Assembly: GCA_002293525.1 (NCBI GenBank)
Contig: DBDJ01000068.1
Span: forward strand, 198,137 to 262,136
Direction of reading: 5' to 3'
Length of the DNA stretch: 64,000 nucleotides
Source: Lachnospiraceae bacterium UBA935
Lineage (GTDB): Bacteria > Bacillota > Clostridia > Lachnospirales > Lachnospiraceae
Of the stretch, positions 56,586-64,000 are shown one piece after another (the stretch's first letter is position 1; the number at the start of each line of letters is the position of its first letter). A model generated the notes under the pieces. The model was not told where the DNA came from. It did no database searches and saw nothing but the letters and a program-made list of their open reading frames with translations. The position numbers were made by a program, and so were the translations under genes.

Positions 56586-57461
56586 ATGCCCAGAAAAAAA
56601 GAACTCATCAGCGAAAGCTACAGTCAGACAGTATGGCGGAGATTCCGCCGTCACCATCTTGCCAATATCAGCTTGGTAATTTTGATCATATTAGGAGGTG
56701 CCGCCGTGCTGGCCCCGCTCATCGCCCCCTATGCGCCGGATGCCATCGTAGGCCCGTTCAGCGGTGCGCCGTCACGCGAATTTTGGCTGGGTACCGACCA
56801 GATCGGCAGGGACGTCTTCAGCCGTCTGCTTTATGCCATGCGGATTTCCCTTTTGGTCGGAGTCATGGCGACCCTGATATCGACGGTGATCGGGGTAGTC
56901 TTTGGGCTGCTGGCCGGTTATTTTGGCGGGATACTGGACATGGTAATCATGCGTTTTACCGATATGGTCATGTCATTTCCTTATATATTGCTGGTTTTAG
57001 TAGCCGCGTCAATTTTTCGGCCTGGTCTGTGGAGCATCATTCTGATTCTCGGCTTTGTAGACTGGCCGGGGATAGCCAGACTGGTGAGGGGCAACGTATT
57101 AAGCTTGCGGGAAACTAATTTTGTCAAGGGGAATATTGTGGCGGGAATGTCGCTTCGGCATATTCTCTTCTCGGAGATATTGCCCAATACGGTGGCACCG
57201 ATCTTGGTTTATGCCACCAGCGTGGTAGCCCTGTCGATGTTGGACGAGGCGGCACTGAGCTTTCTGGGGATGGGTGTTCAGCCGCCGACGGCAAGCCTGG
57301 GCAATATGCTGAACGGGGCCCAGTCCCTGACGGTGCTGACCAGACAGCCGTGGCTGTGGATTCCGCCGGGACTGCTGATCGTAGTACTGGTGATTGCGAT
57401 CAACTTTATCGGCGACGCGCTGCGCGATGCCCTTGACCCAACCAGCATCAACCGGAAGTAG
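56586..57461 (+). CDS. Lone ABC permease of the Opp/Dpp C type
   Basis: 291 residues. An N-terminal extension and first membrane span (LANISLVILIILGGAAVLAP), the OppC N-terminal motif FWLGTDQIGRDVFSRLLYAM, five more spans, and the ATPase-coupling EAA loop region (GMSLRHILFSEILPN), ending DALRDALDPTSINRK. It is an inner-membrane subunit of a peptide or nickel importer. No partner permease, binding protein or ATPase lies next to it, so it either works with subunits encoded elsewhere or is a leftover. RBS GGAG. Confidence 0.92.
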   Translation: MPRKKELISESYSQTVWRRFRRHHLANISLVILIILGGAAVLAPLIAPYAPDAIVGPFSGAPSREFWLGTDQIGRDVFSRLLYAMRISLLVGVMATLISTVIGVVFGLLAGYFGGILDMVIMRFTDMVMSFPYILLVLVAASIFRPGLWSIILILGFVDWPGIARLVRGNVLSLRETNFVKGNIVAGMSLRHILFSEILPNTVAPILVYATSVVALSMLDEAALSFLGMGVQPPTASLGNMLNGAQSLTVLTRQPWLWIPPGLLIVVLVIAINFIGDALRDALDPTSINRK

Positions 57462-57487
57462 TGTTCAGGGACTGCGTCAGAGTCCCC

Positions 57488-58942
57488 TTAGAAACGGTTC
57501 ATCTCATCCAGCAGGCGGATTTTGGTTTCGTAGAGTTTCTGGGACAGATCTACATATACCGTATGGGGATTGACAAACCGTTTGGTTTCATCCCATAAGC
57601 TATCCAGTTCTTGCTGGCAATAGGAGCGGATGTCCATGACTTTGGGAGAGGTATAGCAGCATTTTCCGTTCTGGAAAAGCGGTATCATCAGTTCTCTGAT
57701 CCGATAGCTGCCGCCGGGCAGGCGGGTTTTTTTCCAAGGTTCCCCGGGATCGAAGAGAAGCAGCGGCTCCTTTTCGTCAAATTGCTCTCCGACCAGACAG
57801 ATCAGATCTGCCTTGATTTTATCGGTTTCCTTGTCATAGATCCGGTATGTAGTCTTATTCCCCGGGTTGGTAACTTTCTCGGTATTTTCTGATAGCTTAA
57901 TCTTGGGTATGAATTCCCCTTCTTCATTCATGATGGCGGCCAGTTTGTAGACACCGCCGAAGGCCGGATTATCCTTGGCAGTAATCAGGTTGGTACCGAC
58001 GCCCCAGGAAGTAATCATGGCGCCTTGGGCTTTCAGGCTTTCGATCAGATACTCGTCCAGATCATTGGAAGCGGAGATGACGGCATCGGTATGGCCGGCG
58101 GCATCCAGCATGGCACGGGCTTTTTTGGAGAGATAAGCCAGGTCGCCGCTGTCCAGACGGATCCCATAGCTGGTAAGCTTGATGCCGGCGTCGATCATTT
58201 CGGAAAAGACGCGGATGGCGTTGGGGATGCCGGATTTGACCGTGTCATAGGTGTCTACGAGCAGGATACAGGCATGGGGATACATTTCGGCGTAGGTCTT
58301 GAATGCGGTATATTCATCGGGGAAGCTCATGATCCAGCTATGGGCGTGAGTCCCCCTCACCGGAACGTCGAAAAGCTGGCCGCAGAGGACATTGGAAGTG
58401 CCGACACAGCCGCCGATGACGGCGGCCCTGGCGCCGTAGATCCCGGCATCGGGTCCTTGGGCCCGGCGCAGGCCGAATTCCATGATGCCGTCGCCCTTGG
58501 CGGCATAGCAGACACGGGCGGCTTTGGTGGCAATCAGGCTTTGATGGTTGATGATGTTGAGAACCGCAGTTTCAATCAGCTGGGCTTCCATGATCGGGGC
58601 AATGACTTTGATTAAGGGTTCCCGCGGGAAGATGACCGTGCCTTCCGGAATAGCATAGATGTCGCCGGAAAAACGGAAGTCTTTGAGGTAGGAAAGAAAA
58701 TCCTCGGCGAAGATCGACAGGCTCCGCAGGTAGATTATGTCTTCGTCGGAAAAATGCAGCTCCTTGATGAGGTGAATCAGCTGTTCCAGGCCGGCCATGA
58801 TGGCATACCCGCCGTTACAGGGGTTGGTGCGGTAGAAGGCGTCAAAGATAACGGTTTCATTGCGGTCCTTGTGTTTGAAATAGCCCTGCATCATGGTGAG
58901 CTCATATAAATCGGTAAGCAGGGTCAGGTTCTGTCTGTCCAT
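57488..58942 (-). CDS. pncB: Nicotinate phosphoribosyltransferase
   Basis: First step of the Preiss-Handler route to NAD: nicotinate plus PRPP plus ATP. 484 residues, as in Firmicute PncB. LLTDLYELTMMQGYF and FDAFYRTNPCNGGYAIMAGL at the N terminus, EFGLRRAQGPDAG (about 155), GTHAHSWIMSF (about 211) and GIRLDSGDLAYLSKKAR (about 265) are signatures; the histidine in GTHAHSW is the phosphorylated residue of the family. Start ATG follows GGAG. It converges with the permease gene. Confidence 0.96.
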   Translation of the reverse strand: MDRQNLTLLTDLYELTMMQGYFKHKDRNETVIFDAFYRTNPCNGGYAIMAGLEQLIHLIKELHFSDEDIIYLRSLSIFAEDFLSYLKDFRFSGDIYAIPEGTVIFPREPLIKVIAPIMEAQLIETAVLNIINHQSLIATKAARVCYAAKGDGIMEFGLRRAQGPDAGIYGARAAVIGGCVGTSNVLCGQLFDVPVRGTHAHSWIMSFPDEYTAFKTYAEMYPHACILLVDTYDTVKSGIPNAIRVFSEMIDAGIKLTSYGIRLDSGDLAYLSKKARAMLDAAGHTDAVISASNDLDEYLIESLKAQGAMITSWGVGTNLITAKDNPAFGGVYKLAAIMNEEGEFIPKIKLSENTEKVTNPGNKTTYRIYDKETDKIKADLICLVGEQFDEKEPLLLFDPGEPWKKTRLPGGSYRIRELMIPLFQNGKCCYTSPKVMDIRSYCQQELDSLWDETKRFVNPHTVYVDLSQKLYETKIRLLDEMNRF

Positions 58943-59154
58943 GTGTTCTCCTATAGTTGGTAAACTTGCAATGCTGTTGATGGCTGTATGTTTATATTAC
59001 ATTATTATTATGGAATCGTCTAGTGGCGTAAAGGGACGGGTATTTTCGCTTTTGGAATTAATGTTACTTTTCTAATGTAATGTCAACTAAAAGATAGGGG
59101 AGCCCTCCGGCCCCCGAGCCTTGCGAACACTACTTTTTCGTTGGGACTTAGTAA

Positions 59155-59358
59155 GGAACTATCGTCAGCGCTCCATATTTTGATCAGGTGACTTATCAGA
59201 CCCTGTTGGATGCTGCAATAGAAGTTTTTGGCAGTGAATCGGAAATAGTCGGTGCGTTTGAACACTGGGAAGAGTCGGATTCTTATTCTTATGATGCTTG
59301 GACTAATCCTAAGTTTTATGAGCTTATGGTGGGTAATACGATGATAAAAACAGGATAG
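59155..59358 (+). pseudogene. Coding remnant, unknown
   Basis: Open stretch of 67 codons without a start: PYFDQVTYQTLLDAAIEVFG, then EIVGAFEHWEESDSYSYDAW, stop at 59356-59358, followed by a terminator. It looks like the tail of a gene whose 5' part is gone. The 58943-59154 stretch before it shows no gene. Confidence 0.4.
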
Positions 59359-59373
59359 ATTAGAAACTTCAAT

Positions 59374-59411
59374 CGCTGCAGATTCCCATAAAAAGGGAGC
59401 TGCAGTTTTTT
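59374..59411 (+). terminator. Terminator with CTGCAG stem
   Basis: CTGCAG (59376-59381) and TCCC pair with GGGA and CTGCAG (to 59405), followed by six T. It ends the remnant gene just upstream. Confidence 0.8.
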
Positions 59412-59646
59412 ATTATCTAACTGTCAAAGACGGGATTATGTTATCAATATATGAAAAATCAGTCTAATCAAATCGTAATGAGTTATTTTAATTCAAGAGC
59501 ACAATAATTTTTCTTGGAATGAATATTTTTTTATTTATATAACGTTATTTAGTTTCTTATTTAAGTCTTTGTCTAAATAACAAAATTATTTAAAAATAAT
59601 AAACAAAATAATATATTTAAAGTTAAAAAACTACTTTACTATTGTA

Positions 59647-59675
59647 TTGACTAAAACCACTTTATGTTATATATT
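59647..59675 (+). promoter_or_regulatory. Promoter for the secreted-protein/ABC operon
   Basis: TTGACT (59647-59652), 17-base spacer, TATATT (59670-59675). It would start a leader of roughly 245 bases ahead of 59928. The 59412-59646 stretch upstream is AT-rich with nothing else recognised. Confidence 0.6.
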
Positions 59676-59716
59676 TATTATAAGTTGATTGGGAATCTTA
59701 AAGAGAGGGGGAAATA

Positions 59717-59764
59717 ATGATAGATAAATATAATGCACGGCCACCAAATAATAGACTTTCATGA
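59717..59764 (+). CDS. 15-codon leader frame
   Basis: MIDKYNARPPNNRLS from ATG 59717, after GAGAGGGGG. Its last codons lie in the left arm of an inverted repeat, so translation could alter folding of the leader. It may also be chance. Confidence 0.35.
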   Translation: MIDKYNARPPNNRLS

Positions 59765-59804
59765 AAATCTCAAGGGAAAGCCCAAAGTGAAAATCATGAA
59801 AGTC
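59754..59804. repeat. 11-bp inverted repeat in the leader
   Basis: GACTTTCATGA (59754-59764) and its exact complement TCATGAAAGTC (59794-59804), loop 29 bases. No T tract follows, so it is not a simple terminator. Confidence 0.75.
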
Positions 59805-59857
59805 CGACTCGAAGCTATTGTACCATATATTTGTTTAAAATGCAATATTTGAGCAAA

Positions 59858-59886
59858 TAAAATAATACAACCTAAAATAATACAAC
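59858..59886. repeat. 14-bp direct repeat
   Basis: TAAAATAATACAAC at 59858-59871 and 59873-59886, period 15, upstream of the secreted-protein gene. Confidence 0.85.
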
Positions 59887-59927
59887 ATAATATGCTACAA
59901 TAATATTTAAAAGAAAGTGAAGTAACT

Positions 59928-60353
59928 ATGATAAAAATAAATTCAAGAAGTAAAATGATTACAATTGCATTGTGCATGATTTTTATTATTAGTAATACGC
60001 TTACCGTCATGGCGGCCAGTAAAGATGTCACTTATCAATTTGTTGACAGTAATGAATATGAATATATTGGAACAGTGACAAAGGCCTCAGAGACTGACTA
60101 TGCCAGTGTCAAGATAACAAAATTTTATAAAGCTAACGGTGATCCGACCACAAGTTACAAAAAGGCATATTTTCAGCTTGGGAGTAGCGGCAATCAAGCC
60201 AGCTCTAAATCATGTGAAATTGATAAAACAGTAAAGTTCACCTTGAAGGGCACTTATAATAAAAAAGGTACTGTTTTGACATTTTACGCTATGGGAAATG
60301 ATGCCAGTCTTGATTGTTATGTTGATGCAACACTTAATGCAGATGTTAATTAG
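59928..60353 (+). CDS. Small secreted protein of an ABC-transporter operon
   Basis: 141 residues. Signal peptide MITIALCMIFIISNTLTVMA from the second Met region, cleavage likely at VMA-AS. The mature part of about 110 residues is beta-rich, with Ser/Tyr/Lys and two cysteines (SCEID and LDCYVD). It lies ahead of two membrane proteins and an ABC ATPase, an order seen for exported bacteriocins (lactococcin 972 type) and for DUF2712-type proteins, but no family match is certain. RBS GAAAGTGAAG is moderate. A hairpin separates it from the next gene. Confidence 0.72.
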   Translation: MIKINSRSKMITIALCMIFIISNTLTVMAASKDVTYQFVDSNEYEYIGTVTKASETDYASVKITKFYKANGDPTTSYKKAYFQLGSSGNQASSKSCEIDKTVKFTLKGTYNKKGTVLTFYAMGNDASLDCYVDATLNADVN

Positions 60354-60378
60354 ATTTTCTATATGAAATTTGATTAAT

Positions 60379-60425
60379 AATTAATTGCGGCGGATTCAAT
60401 TATTTGAATCCGCGAGCAATTAATT
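60379..60425 (+). promoter_or_regulatory. Strong hairpin between secreted-protein and transporter genes
   Basis: TTAATTGC with GCAATTAA as the outer stem and GCGGATTCAA with TTGAATCCGC as the inner stem. No T run follows, so it could stabilise the upstream message or dampen read-through, giving more secreted protein than transporter. Confidence 0.6.
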
Positions 60426-60446
60426 ACCAAGTAGTAGGAGAGGAAA

Positions 60447-61313
60447 ATGTTTTATGCAATTAAGATGCAGATATTGCTGATGATTAATAAATTTAGTTTT
60501 AAGTTAGCATTTACTATTATTATGTTATACAATATAGTATCCTATCTTAGTGATTCCGTAAAATATATTGGAAGCGATATTATTAATATTTATTCAGCAA
60601 GTTTTATTTTCTCAGGAAATGATTATGCTCCTTACTGGAATATATTTGAAGCATTATTTCCATTTCTTGTAGTTTTCCCATTTGCCTTTTCTTATTTAGA
60701 CGATTTATATAGCGGAATCATTGCATATCAGTTAAGCCGTTTTGACGTATTTAAGTATTATACCAGTAAATTAATCGCTGGTTTTATAGGTGGTTTTTTT
60801 ATTATATTAATCCCCTTTTTTGTCAATATTATTTTATGTTATCTTACTTTTCGTGAAAATTATCATACTCCTTGGGGTCCCTATAATCTGGTTTCTTATT
60901 TTGAAGAGCTGTCGGGATCCAATGTTTATATAAATACAGATTTTGTCGGGCAACCTTTATTGCGTGTTTATTTATTTAGTCCTTTTTTAAATAATGCATT
61001 GTATATATTAATTTTATCTTTTTTTTCTGGAGTATTAAGCATGTTTTCCGTGGCGTGCTCCTTTTTTCTGACGAAACATAAGATGATTTTATTTCTGCCT
61101 GTATACACAGTATTTCTATTGGGAACTATTATTGATTTGGTATTTAGGGCAAATATGGATAAAGTACCATACATAAATTTTAGGTGGATGACATATAGCA
61201 GTTTTAATAGTAGTGCCGGTAGGTATTATCTAGTATTTACGGTATTGGTTATGATTTTAATACTATTTTGTGCCAGTGCCGTATGGAGATCTACGAGAAA
61301 GGATATATTTTAA
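60447..61313 (+). CDS. ABC-2-like membrane protein 1
   Basis: 288 residues with about six membrane spans (e.g. LAFTIIMLYNIVSYL, LFPFLVVFPFAFSYL, GFFIILIPFFVNIILCYL, LVFTVLVMILILFCASAVW). The layout is that of an ABC-2 type permease. RBS GGAGAGG. The gene is followed by the second membrane protein four bases later. Substrate unknown; it could export the small protein at 59928 or protect the producer. Confidence 0.75.
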   Translation: MFYAIKMQILLMINKFSFKLAFTIIMLYNIVSYLSDSVKYIGSDIINIYSASFIFSGNDYAPYWNIFEALFPFLVVFPFAFSYLDDLYSGIIAYQLSRFDVFKYYTSKLIAGFIGGFFIILIPFFVNIILCYLTFRENYHTPWGPYNLVSYFEELSGSNVYINTDFVGQPLLRVYLFSPFLNNALYILILSFFSGVLSMFSVACSFFLTKHKMILFLPVYTVFLLGTIIDLVFRANMDKVPYINFRWMTYSSFNSSAGRYYLVFTVLVMILILFCASAVWRSTRKDIF

Positions 61314-61316
61314 TTA

Positions 61317-62078
61317 ATGACATCGAGAAGACAGATTCTAAAGACACTGTTAATAATTCCCGTTACTTTCATTATGTCTGTTGATAATTTTTTATATGCG
61401 GGAACGATCGAGATAACGATTAGTGAATTGTTGATTTTAAAAATGTTTGAGCGGGTTCAAGTTGGAGATGTTCGTGTCTTTGTATTGGTTATCGATAAAT
61501 TGATATATATGTTTCTGTTCAATATCTTGTATGGTAATCTGATTTCGGAAGAGTTTAGATATAATAGTATTTATGTGTTTTCAAGACTTAAAAGCAGAAA
61601 AGTATGGTTTGTCAGCAAGTGCGTCAGATTATTCCTGATATCAATGTTATATAGCTTGATTTTCCTTGCCTGTAACCTTTTAATTTGCACAGTTGCCAGC
61701 GTCCATAGAATTTACTGGGGTGATATTAATTTAGTAATGATACTCTTTATTATTATTTCATTCATGTTAATGCTTACTACGTTACTCATTAATATGATAT
61801 CTATTAGATTTGGAAATGGAACAGGGTTTATTTTAACATATCTGGTAATTGTTATCTTATTATTTATGTCATTGCAAGGGCAATCATTTATGGGAAGCTT
61901 TCGCTATCTGTTGCTACTGAATCCAATGTCAAGTATTAACATAGATATTATTGAAAACAAAATATTTTTATTTTTTTATATAATCTACTATTTTATGCTG
62001 ATTACAGCTACCGTGTTATTGGGAGCAAGATTTGTAAATAAGCAAGATATTGCTTTATATGACGCTGAAGAGAAATAA
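61317..62078 (+). CDS. ABC-2-like membrane protein 2
   Basis: 253 residues, about six membrane spans; loop with YNSIYVFSRLKSRKVWFVSK between spans 2 and 3, then MILFIIISFMLMLTTLLIN and FILTYLVIVILLFMSL. No strong ribosome-binding site; it starts four bases after the previous stop, so coupled translation is likely. It is not an obvious duplicate of the first membrane protein, so the two may form a heterodimeric channel. Confidence 0.75.
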   Translation: MTSRRQILKTLLIIPVTFIMSVDNFLYAGTIEITISELLILKMFERVQVGDVRVFVLVIDKLIYMFLFNILYGNLISEEFRYNSIYVFSRLKSRKVWFVSKCVRLFLISMLYSLIFLACNLLICTVASVHRIYWGDINLVMILFIIISFMLMLTTLLINMISIRFGNGTGFILTYLVIVILLFMSLQGQSFMGSFRYLLLLNPMSSINIDIIENKIFLFFYIIYYFMLITATVLLGARFVNKQDIALYDAEEK

Positions 62079-62087
62079 GGGAGACTT

Positions 62088-62735
62088 ATGCATACAATAA
62101 AAACGATACGGCTAACAAAAAATATTAAGGGAAATCTGGTTTTAGATGATATTAATCTCTTTTTTCAAAGCAGCATTGTATATGGACTGATCGGTGAGAA
62201 CGGTTCAGGAAAAACCATGCTGTTCCGCATCCTGAGCGGTTTAGTAAAACCAAGTAGCGGATGTATTATGATGGATGACGGAGTGGCTTATGAAAAAGGC
62301 AGTCCTTTGAAAAAAATAGGGGTGGTAATCGAAAACGCTTCATTATATCCGGAATTTACCGGTTTTAAGAACTTAATGTATTTAGCCGGAATCAACCATG
62401 TAATTGGTAAAACGGAGGTTATTGACACCATCAGACGTGTCGGTTTGGATCCAGATGATAAAAGAACCATAAGAAAGTATTCGCTGGGTATGAAACAGCG
62501 AATTGCTATTGCCCAGGCAATTATGGAAAAACCTGATTTCCTATTTCTTGATGAACCGACTAACGCCTTAGATCATAATGGGGTTGCTTTAATACGAAAG
62601 GTTATCAAAGAAGAAGCTGCACGTGGCGCATTGGTGATAATTGCCAGTCATAGCAGCGAGGACATTGATGAACTATGCCAGAAAAAATACTACATTTCGG
62701 ATGGGAAAATTACGGATAGTGAGGGTGTGATATGA
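62088..62735 (+). CDS. ABC transporter ATP-binding protein
   Basis: 215 residues, complete ATPase: Walker A GLIGENGSGKTMLF (about 35-48), Q-loop near VVIENASLYPEF, signature YSLGMKQRIAIAQ (about 132-144), Walker B FLFLDEPTNAL (about 151-161) and the H-switch IIASHSSEDIDEL. It is of the BcrA/CcmA-like export or immunity group. RBS AAGGGAG. It overlaps the next gene by four bases (ATGA). Confidence 0.93.
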   Translation: MHTIKTIRLTKNIKGNLVLDDINLFFQSSIVYGLIGENGSGKTMLFRILSGLVKPSSGCIMMDDGVAYEKGSPLKKIGVVIENASLYPEFTGFKNLMYLAGINHVIGKTEVIDTIRRVGLDPDDKRTIRKYSLGMKQRIAIAQAIMEKPDFLFLDEPTNALDHNGVALIRKVIKEEAARGALVIIASHSSEDIDELCQKKYYISDGKITDSEGVI

Positions 62736-63454
62736 AAAGATGGATGATATTTCAAATTCTGGCAGTCGTGGTAACAGCTACTATTGGTCAGTTATGTAAG
62801 ATGCAATTTACGGATGCCGGACTTTTGGATCTAAGGAATATTGACGATACCTATGCGATGAATTGTGGACTGTCTTTTATATATGGTGATAATCCTGCGA
62901 TGGAGGAAACAGAGGAGGCATTGTACAATAATCTAGTTACTTATGAAGATGATTATGTTAATGAAACAGAGAGTGCGCCTATTGTTATAATTGCTCATGC
63001 GACAGGTAACATTAAAAACTATAATAGCAGTTTAGGGCAAGAAATCATAGTGGATGATATCATAAAAGGTGATGGCATGGAAATAAATAAAAGCTATTAT
63101 ATCTATAGTGTTGATTGTTTTGAAATGAATGAAAAGGGTGAAATTACGTATATCGGACTAAAGAATTTAATGAATCAAAAAGACAGTTATCTTGCCTTCT
63201 TGGAACCTTCGGTATTAAATGGTATCACAAGTGAAAAGAATTTTACTTATTCAGGTACATTTTTTTTCAACTATCTGAATATTGATAATGATAGCAAGGA
63301 TTTCATAAAAAAACCGATCGAAGATACCAGCTATAACGATATTAGAGAAATGGAGTTTTTTGCTGGTTCTGAAAGAATGCTGAATCAGCTTAATAGGATT
63401 AAACATGAGATTATTAATAAATACTGTAACAGTTCAGCCATAGCTATTCTATGA
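62732..63454 (+). CDS. Membrane-anchored extracytoplasmic protein
   Basis: 240 residues. One N-terminal hydrophobic helix (WMIFQILAVVVTATIGQLC) and an acidic outer domain with ESAPIVIIAHATGNIKNYNS and IIVDDIIKGDGMEINKSYYI. A cysteine lies in the hydrophobic helix end, but the context is not a clean lipobox. Family unknown. As last gene of the operon it may help secretion or protect against the product. Confidence 0.7.
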   Translation: MKRWMIFQILAVVVTATIGQLCKMQFTDAGLLDLRNIDDTYAMNCGLSFIYGDNPAMEETEEALYNNLVTYEDDYVNETESAPIVIIAHATGNIKNYNSSLGQEIIVDDIIKGDGMEINKSYYIYSVDCFEMNEKGEITYIGLKNLMNQKDSYLAFLEPSVLNGITSEKNFTYSGTFFFNYLNIDNDSKDFIKKPIEDTSYNDIREMEFFAGSERMLNQLNRIKHEIINKYCNSSAIAIL

Positions 63455-63494
63455 GCAGATATACAGATGAACTATTACAATGATGCACACAAAT

Positions 63495-63518
63495 CGCCAA
63501 GAGAGCGATTTGGCGTTT
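63495..63518 (+). terminator. Terminator after the ABC operon
   Basis: CGCCAA (63495-63500) pairs with TTGGCG (63510-63515), then TTT. Modest but well placed. Confidence 0.45.
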
Positions 63519-63625
63519 GCAACTCTCGGGATTTTGAGGAAATACGTCACAAACCCTCGCGGAATGGCGGAAGGCTGAACTGTTCTAAATACTTGCGGTA
63601 AGCCTAAGTCATAAATTTATTTTGC

Positions 63626-63654
63626 TTGACAAAATCAAGATAGTTTAGTAACTT
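63626..63654 (+). promoter_or_regulatory. Promoter for the T-box leader
   Basis: Perfect TTGACA (63626-63631), then a weak -10 (TAACTT, 63649-63654) at 17 bases. Confidence 0.45.
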
Positions 63655-63711
63655 CATTAGTAAGGTAACCATATCAGTAAGATTATTATTGCAAGGGCTC
63701 ATTCAATAATG

Positions 63712-63982
63712 TAAGTCAATCGAAAAGACAATGACGAAGACAGTAGGTAATTGCGAACATTGCAGCGAGCCGGTGAGGGTGTAAGACCGGCATCAGTAAC
63801 AGTTACCGAATATCACTTCCCAGTCGCGAACCGAACCCGCAACTTGTTGCGGCAGTAAGGGAGGCCGGCTTTCCGCCGTTATCGGAAGCCATATAAAGCC
63901 GGAGGTTCCGGGGAGTATGTGTAACGGGTGGTACAACGGGAATTAACCTCGTCCTTTTACAGGGACGGGGTTTTGTTTTTAT
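63712..63982 (+). promoter_or_regulatory. T-box riboswitch leader, probably isoleucine
   Basis: Stem I features: GAAGACAGTAGG (AGTA bulge) and CAGCGAGCCGGTGAGGGTGT. In the specifier loop, GAAT-ATC-ACTT gives ATC (63812-63814), followed by A as is usual, so uncharged tRNA-Ile is the likely ligand; TAT for tyrosine is the weaker reading. The T-box is AACGGGTGGTACAAC (63923-63937). The terminator is CCTCGTCC/GGGACGGG followed by TTTTGTTTTT (63947-63980). The regulated gene (for example ileS) starts beyond the window. Confidence 0.88.
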
Positions 63983-64000
63983 GTGCGCCCGGCGGCGCAC

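Noticed and set aside
63803..64000. Minus-strand open frame over the last 200 bases
   Set aside because: The stretch is a T-box leader by sequence and structure; the frame is an accident of that RNA.

Overview
The window is a chromosomal piece of an anaerobic, low-to-moderate GC Firmicute of class Clostridia, most likely Lachnospiraceae-like. The evidence is the housekeeping order (argF-birA-small conserved gene-coaX-dus-hypothetical-greA-lysS), Gram-positive ribosome-binding sites, GHKL/LytTR two-component genes, an agrD-type autoinducer peptide and an isoleucine-type T-box leader. No taxon can be proved from the sequence alone.

Layout: (1) 1-16.2 kb is ordinary core genome on the + strand: 3' part of dnaE, pfkA, a TrmH-type methyltransferase, proC, a secreted SH3/cell-wall hydrolase, an NfeD/SPFH pair, and the argF...lysS run. 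(2) 16.3-37.7 kb is a visibly more AT-rich, co-oriented defence island. It holds a small XRE regulator, then genes matching the single-strand DNA phosphorothioation set sspD, sspB, sspC and sspA, then a DptFGH/SspFGH-type restriction trio, then two further genes (32604-33425 and 33435-37670) that look like a second, diverged SspB(DUF4007)/SspC(ATPase) pair. This nine-gene arrangement is the most interesting item. (3) 37.7-47.3 kb is a decay zone of broken genes (YhcG/DUF1016 nuclease, SDR dehydrogenase, AraC regulator, ADP-ribosylglycohydrolase-macrodomain fusion, XRE) with a few intact small genes. It also holds two inverted copies of a promoter-plus-hairpin leader, one in front of a lipoprotein gene. 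(4) 47.4-50.0 kb is an agr-like cluster: response regulator, two AgrD-like peptides (one without its cysteine) and a sensor kinase, with no agrB. (5) 50.2-56.4 kb: DJ-1/PfpI protein, tRNA-Lys, RtcB, XRE, and a minus-strand LytTR/GHKL operon with a second kinase cut short by an 18-bp repeat. (6) 56.5-59 kb: a lone Opp/Dpp-type permease and nicotinate phosphoribosyltransferase. (7) 59.6-63.5 kb: a small secreted protein with an ABC-2 transporter operon. (8) 63.7-64.0 kb: T-box leader, probably Ile, whose gene lies beyond the window.

How they work together: in the island, SspA would supply sulfur, SspD would activate it with ATP, SspB and SspC would nick and drive DNA modification, and the F/G/H trio would attack unmodified DNA; the extra B'/C' pair has no assigned role. 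A second theme is short tandem duplications (14-35 bp), several covering the stop codon of the gene they follow (dnaE, the TrmH-type gene, proC, the gene ending at 14060). All assignments are by reading protein motifs; no database search was run.
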